Assembly (NCBI GenBank): GCA_965206395.1
Contig: CBDBJK010000038.1
Coordinates: 62,001-126,000, forward strand
Reading direction: 5' to 3'
Length of the DNA: 64,000 nucleotides
Source of the DNA: CBDBJK01 sp965206395
Lineage (GTDB): Bacteria; Chloroflexota; Dehalococcoidia; Lucifugimonadales; CATOSD01
The translations under genes and the position numbers were made by a program. The notes below the pieces were generated by a model. That model was not told the DNA's origin. It ran no database searches and worked only from the letters and a program-made list of their open reading frames with translations. Positions 60,829-64,000 of the stretch are shown here, one piece after another. The stretch's first letter is position 1. Each line of letters starts with the position of its first letter.

Positions 60829-61866
60829 ATGGCCCAACTAGACAATTTATCCCACAGGTTTGAGCGATTTGCTGAACGGGAATGCCGCAACTCTTCTCCG
60901 CTTTACGAGCGTCTGTCATTGGGCATCGCGGCTGACCCAGCGATTCTTGCCATCGCATCGCACGCCAGAGAGGGTCAGCCTGTGCCAAACCTGTTCCTTG
61001 GAGCGGCGCACTTACTGCTGTTAAAAGGAGCGCAGCATATCGTCTCGACGTTCTACCCAAGCGTATCCAAGACTCCAGCGCCGGACGAAAACGCCTATCC
61101 TTACCTCAGAGAGTTTTGCCTTCAGCACAGCCGCGAGATTATCGAACTGATCTCAACGCGACTGGTTCAGACGAATGCCGTCAGGCGTTGCGCCTGTCTG
61201 CTGCCAGCCTTCAGTATCGTTGCGGAGCGTACCCATGGTTTACCACTGTCGCTTGTGGAGATTGGGGCGAGCGCAGGCTTGAATCTCCTTTGGGACAGCT
61301 ATGGCTATGACTACGGCGAGGGACGACGTTATGGCAACGCTAGCTCTACCGTGCAACTTGCCTGCAATCCGCGAGGGCGCACGCTTCCCTCGATACTCGA
61401 ACCCTTCCCAGACATCGGGCTGAAGGTGGGTATCGACCTCAACCCAATCGATCTGAGCGACCCCGATGCGGCACTCTGGCTGCGCGCCCTGATCTGGCCT
61501 GAGCACAGGGAGCGTGTGGAAATTCTGAAAGGAGCAATTGAAATCGCTCGACGCGACCCGCCAACATTGCTCGCTGGAGACGCGCTTGACCTGCTTCCTG
61601 AAGTCCTAGACAGTGCGCCCGGTGATTCCGCGTTATGCGTCTTCCACACTCACACGGTAAACCAGTTTTCTGCGGAAGGGAAGGAACGTCTGTCTGCCAT
61701 AATCGACGAGTACGGCTCAAAGAGAGACCTGTATGTAATATCGATTGAAGGGCAAAGCAATATTGAGGGCGCGCTCGTCGAGTTGGTTGCCTACGAAAAG
61801 GGCAGACGAACAAGAACAGCGCTCGCCCACAGCGACCCTCACGGCAGATGGATTGCGTGGCTCTAG
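60829..61866 (+). CDS. DUF2332 family protein
   Basis: 345 residues. SPLYERLSLGIAADPAILAI near the N-terminus, the VEIGASAGLNLLWDSYGYDYG block and the VFHTHTVNQFSAEGKERL block mark DUF2332. The GASAGLNL segment resembles a SAM-binding loop, so a methyltransferase-like fold is plausible. Function unknown. Confidence 0.87.
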   Translation: MAQLDNLSHRFERFAERECRNSSPLYERLSLGIAADPAILAIASHAREGQPVPNLFLGAAHLLLLKGAQHIVSTFYPSVSKTPAPDENAYPYLREFCLQHSREIIELISTRLVQTNAVRRCACLLPAFSIVAERTHGLPLSLVEIGASAGLNLLWDSYGYDYGEGRRYGNASSTVQLACNPRGRTLPSILEPFPDIGLKVGIDLNPIDLSDPDAALWLRALIWPEHRERVEILKGAIEIARRDPPTLLAGDALDLLPEVLDSAPGDSALCVFHTHTVNQFSAEGKERLSAIIDEYGSKRDLYVISIEGQSNIEGALVELVAYEKGRRTRTALAHSDPHGRWIAWL

Positions 61867-61900
61867 CAAAAGACCAGAACCATACGCACATAATTTCATT

Positions 61901-61994
61901 CCCCTCTCCGTGAACGGAGAGGGGCGCCCAAAAACGAGGCTTGCCTTCGTCCTTCCGCGGAAGGATGGGGTGAGGCCGACACTGACCTCACCCC
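61901..61994. repeat. cluster of three hairpins (REP/MITE-like)
   Basis: Three inverted repeats stand in a row after the DUF2332 stop: CCCCTCTCCGT with ACGGAGAGGGG (61901-61924), the palindrome CCTTCCGCGGAAGG (61951-61964), and GGGGTGAGG with CCTCACCCC (61967-61994). A similar short palindrome (CCTTCCACGGAAGG) occurs at about 47217. It could terminate the convergent genes or be a dispersed repeat. Confidence 0.6.
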
Positions 61995-62016
61995 AGCGAG
62001 AGCCTTTTCAGGGCTT

Positions 62017-62631
62017 CTACTGCATCGGCGAGCATTCCGCCGGAATCAGTATCTTGTTCTCCTGTTTCAGTGGACTCACGCCACTAGGAGGAGGCCACAC
62101 GCCAGAGGTCCGTGTGTCCTCTCGGACTTGCGCTCGCTCGTCAAGGCTTTTGTAGGCCCAAAGATGGATGAACTTGTTCAGGCCGCCAATCTCTGTAGTC
62201 CAGCAACCTGCCAGCGGAGAGTATTTCTCACGCTCGGCGATGGCCTTGTCCCATGCCTCGAATACCTTTGCAACATCGCCAGGCCCGTAGGTATAAATGC
62301 GTAACTCATAGATTGGGCCAATTTTACGGTCGCCAAGGGGAGTCATGAACGGTGCGGGGGTCAATATCTCGGTTTGCATATTGTCGACGAACTGGCTTGT
62401 GTTTGGCGGCCACGCGCCGTCGGCAACAGCCTTCGCGCGGACGTCCCCACGATGATTCAAGTCGTCGTAAGGCCAGATATGCACCACCTGGTTGAGCGGG
62501 CCGACCTCGGTGTGCCAGAGGCCACCAAGTATTGAGTAGGCAAGTCTACCCGGTAGCTTTTCGCCAAACCCTTTCTCGAAGTCGGGCACGCTTCGAGGCT
62601 TGAGGTCGTACGTGCGCATCTCATAAATCAT
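62017..62631 (-). CDS. NIPSNAP family protein, two domains
   Basis: 204 residues from ATG 62631 (GGAGGAGG upstream). Two ferredoxin-like NIPSNAP units follow each other: MIYEMRTYDLKPRSVPDFEK...GGLWHTEVGPLNQVVHIWPY and IYELRIYTYGPGDVAKVFEA...GCWTTEIGGLNKFIHLWAY. Function unknown; often near catabolic genes. Confidence 0.9.
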   Translation of the reverse strand: MIYEMRTYDLKPRSVPDFEKGFGEKLPGRLAYSILGGLWHTEVGPLNQVVHIWPYDDLNHRGDVRAKAVADGAWPPNTSQFVDNMQTEILTPAPFMTPLGDRKIGPIYELRIYTYGPGDVAKVFEAWDKAIAEREKYSPLAGCWTTEIGGLNKFIHLWAYKSLDERAQVREDTRTSGVWPPPSGVSPLKQENKILIPAECSPMQ

Positions 62632-62686
62632 TTTTTCCTCCTCCTTATTGATTGTGCTGTGGCCTCGTATCAAATAAGTATTGTCG

Positions 62687-63649
62687 CTAGTAGACGCCGG
62701 TGAGCCACCCTGGATGACCCGATCTGCCGCGCACTATCTCTTGGTAAAGCTGCTCCACGCGCGATGAGATAGGCCAGGAGTTGCCATCGCCAATCTGATA
62801 TCCGTCTATGTTATTGATAATCTGAATCTCGGCACCCGTGCCGCAGATGAACACCTCGTCGGCTATATAAAGCTCGGTGCGGTCCATCTCTCTCTCAACG
62901 ACGGGCACGCCAAGCTCGTGTTCCAATAATTCTTTCACGACAGTTCGGGTTATGCTCTCAAGGATGCCTGCCGTGACCGGTGGTGTGATTGCCACACCGT
63001 CCCGAATTATGTACAGGCGTGCGTAAGAGACCTCGGAGACCTTCCCTTGTTGATTGAGGATGATGCCGAACTCGTAGCCGTGTACCATGGCCTCATCGGC
63101 TACATAGCGGCTGTTCTGGTAGTTGGAGATTGCCTTGGCCCTTGGCGGCATCACGTTGTCCGATATGCGGCTCCACGAGCTTACCCCGGCGGTTGCGGTT
63201 CGTCCAGTCCCTAGATTGGAAGACGCCTTGCGAGATATTATAGCGATTTCGCCAGGCATTTCCACCACCGCCAGGTAACCCGGCACGTCGTCTCCGAAAT
63301 AAGCAAGCGGTTGGATATAGCAATCGTCGCGGAACTCGTTGTTCTTTGCCAGCTTGACGATGCTCTGTACCAGCTCATCGCTCGTCCAGCGTGAGGTCAT
63401 CCGCATAATCTTCATAGATTGGAAAAGCCTCTTGATGTGGGCTTCCAGATGAAAGATATGCAACTGCTCCTGCTGCGGGTTCCAATACCCTCGAATGCCC
63501 TCAAAGACCATAGATATAGAAGACCATCCCAGTTTGGACGCGTGAACAGTCGCTTTATCCCAATCTACTTGCTTGCCCGACATCCAGAGGTATTTAGGCG
63601 GTTTTTCAGAAGCAGTCCAGTCGTCTTTCTTAACTTTTTCTTGGGTCAT
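62687..63649 (-). CDS. ilvE: branched-chain amino acid aminotransferase IlvE
   Basis: 320 residues, fold-type IV PLP enzyme. VFEGIRGYWNPQQEQLHIFH at the N-terminus, the PLP lysine in PPRAKAISNYQNSRYV, DEAMVHGYEFGIILNQQGKVSE and ELYIADEVFICGTGAEI are diagnostic. It catalyses the last step of valine, leucine and isoleucine synthesis, after IlvD (18330). It lies 55 bases upstream of the NIPSNAP gene. Confidence 0.95.
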   Translation of the reverse strand: MTQEKVKKDDWTASEKPPKYLWMSGKQVDWDKATVHASKLGWSSISMVFEGIRGYWNPQQEQLHIFHLEAHIKRLFQSMKIMRMTSRWTSDELVQSIVKLAKNNEFRDDCYIQPLAYFGDDVPGYLAVVEMPGEIAIISRKASSNLGTGRTATAGVSSWSRISDNVMPPRAKAISNYQNSRYVADEAMVHGYEFGIILNQQGKVSEVSYARLYIIRDGVAITPPVTAGILESITRTVVKELLEHELGVPVVEREMDRTELYIADEVFICGTGAEIQIINNIDGYQIGDGNSWPISSRVEQLYQEIVRGRSGHPGWLTGVY

Positions 63650-63811
63650 TACTGCTATTCGTCTCCTTTTGCAGCCACGCTCCCCAGTTGAAGCCTATCA
63701 CGCAGAACAGAATTTGTGAACCACCAATGCCTATACATGTGACCGACGAAGATTCCTGACTTTATGATAATTCCAATGTTGAGAATACGACGGCTATTGG
63801 ATGGCCAGGGG

Positions 63812-64000
63812 TTAGACGTGATAGCAAGCCACCTGATGGCCTCCGGCCTTGTCCTCCAGTGGTGGATGGGGATTGTCGCGGCAGAAGTCGTTGGCTATGG
63901 GGCATCGATCGTAGAAGCGACACCTTGACGGAGGGTCAACTGGCTGTGTCACGCCGCCCTCGATTTCCACGGGCTGGCGGACGTACGTAGGGTCTGGTAT
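63812..64000 (-). CDS. oligopeptide/dipeptide ABC transporter ATPase, C-terminal part
   Basis: The frame enters from the right edge and ends at the stop 63812-63814. The visible 62 residues contain VDPPSRCRFYDRCPIANDFC and end HQVACYHV, the cysteine-rich C-terminal tail (oligo_HPY) of OppD/OppF/DppD/DppF ATPases. The nucleotide-binding domain lies outside the window. Confidence 0.88.
   Translation of the reverse strand: MPDPTYVRQPVEIEGGVTQPVDPPSRCRFYDRCPIANDFCRDNPHPPLEDKAGGHQVACYHV

Noticed and set aside
1..64000. CRISPR arrays, tRNA or rRNA genes, prophage modules
   Set aside because: No regularly spaced repeats, no cloverleaf with CCA-type end, no rRNA signature and no phage structural genes were recognised.

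Overview
The window reads as a chromosome segment of a free-living, largely aerobic bacterium of about 53% GC. Several features point to the Chloroflexota, most likely a SAR202-like Dehalococcoidia: an hspR-grpE-dnaK operon, a soluble RdhA-like (reductive dehalogenase fold) protein, DUF6282, DUF3500, NIPSNAP and DUF3179 proteins, and many lineage-typical small zinc ribbons. That placement is an inference from gene content, not a phylogeny. No rRNA, tRNA, CRISPR array or phage module was seen.

Layout. 1-3352: end of ccmF, a CcmI-like membrane protein and a secreted membrane-anchored protein. 3368-7568: acetyltransferase, an IS5-family element sitting on the stop codon of an MFS transporter gene, and an ornithine cyclodeaminase-like gene. 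7779-8407: a frameshifted cupredoxin lipoprotein. 8501-13160: a thiamin-precursor salvage operon (minus strand) under a TPP riboswitch with its own promoter and terminator: thiZ-thiX-thiY-tenA-small ORF-thiD. 13297-18063: rsmG, a flippase-like membrane protein, a dead ISNCY-type element carrying 130 bp copied from the next gene, and the RdhA-like gene. 18330-26529: ilvD, ccmC-ccmD-ccmE, CDGSH protein, a fused EtfBA, divergent anti-sigma/ECF sigma genes, amidase. 26580-32611: alcohol dehydrogenase cut by an IS630-type element, a sugar dehydrogenase with a late nonsense codon, DUF423, DUF6282, a sulfite-oxidase-fold protein and a tiny zinc ribbon. 32753-36962: heat-shock operon hspR-grpE-dnaK, then a PRC/BON protein. 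36966-50201: mostly intact housekeeping genes (DUF3500, MOSC, aminotransferase, manC, zinc ribbon, metF-like, two desulforedoxin-like miniproteins, lipA, rlmD-like, maf, tatB-tatC/tatA, hemQ-like). 50335-59111: an insertion-sequence hot spot that breaks a DUF3179 gene and an htrA-type protease gene. 59244-64000: class III aminotransferase, DUF2332, NIPSNAP protein, ilvE, and the C-terminus of an oligopeptide ABC ATPase.

How the genes work together. The ccm genes serve cytochrome c maturation; CcmE carries a CxxxY haem-binding motif in place of HxxxY, as in the System I* variant. The thiamin genes form a complete import-and-salvage unit for degraded pyrimidine. ilvD and ilvE give two steps of branched-chain amino acid synthesis. 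Tat genes, lipA, hemQ and an Etf fusion fit respiratory metabolism.

The most striking aspect is genome decay by mobile DNA. Four near-identical IS630-type copies, each with a different defect, an IS3-family element with one IS630 copy nested in it, two IS5-family elements and one ISNCY remnant together interrupt three genes (alcohol dehydrogenase, DUF3179, htrA). All three genes can be rejoined exactly at the target-site duplications. Further single-base lesions hit a cupredoxin, a sugar dehydrogenase and htrA. I did not find a convincing wholly new multi-gene system. The least explained items are the tandem desulforedoxin-like miniproteins, the 47-codon ORF inside the thiamin operon, a perfect 32-bp palindrome, and the host-gene patch inside a transposase.
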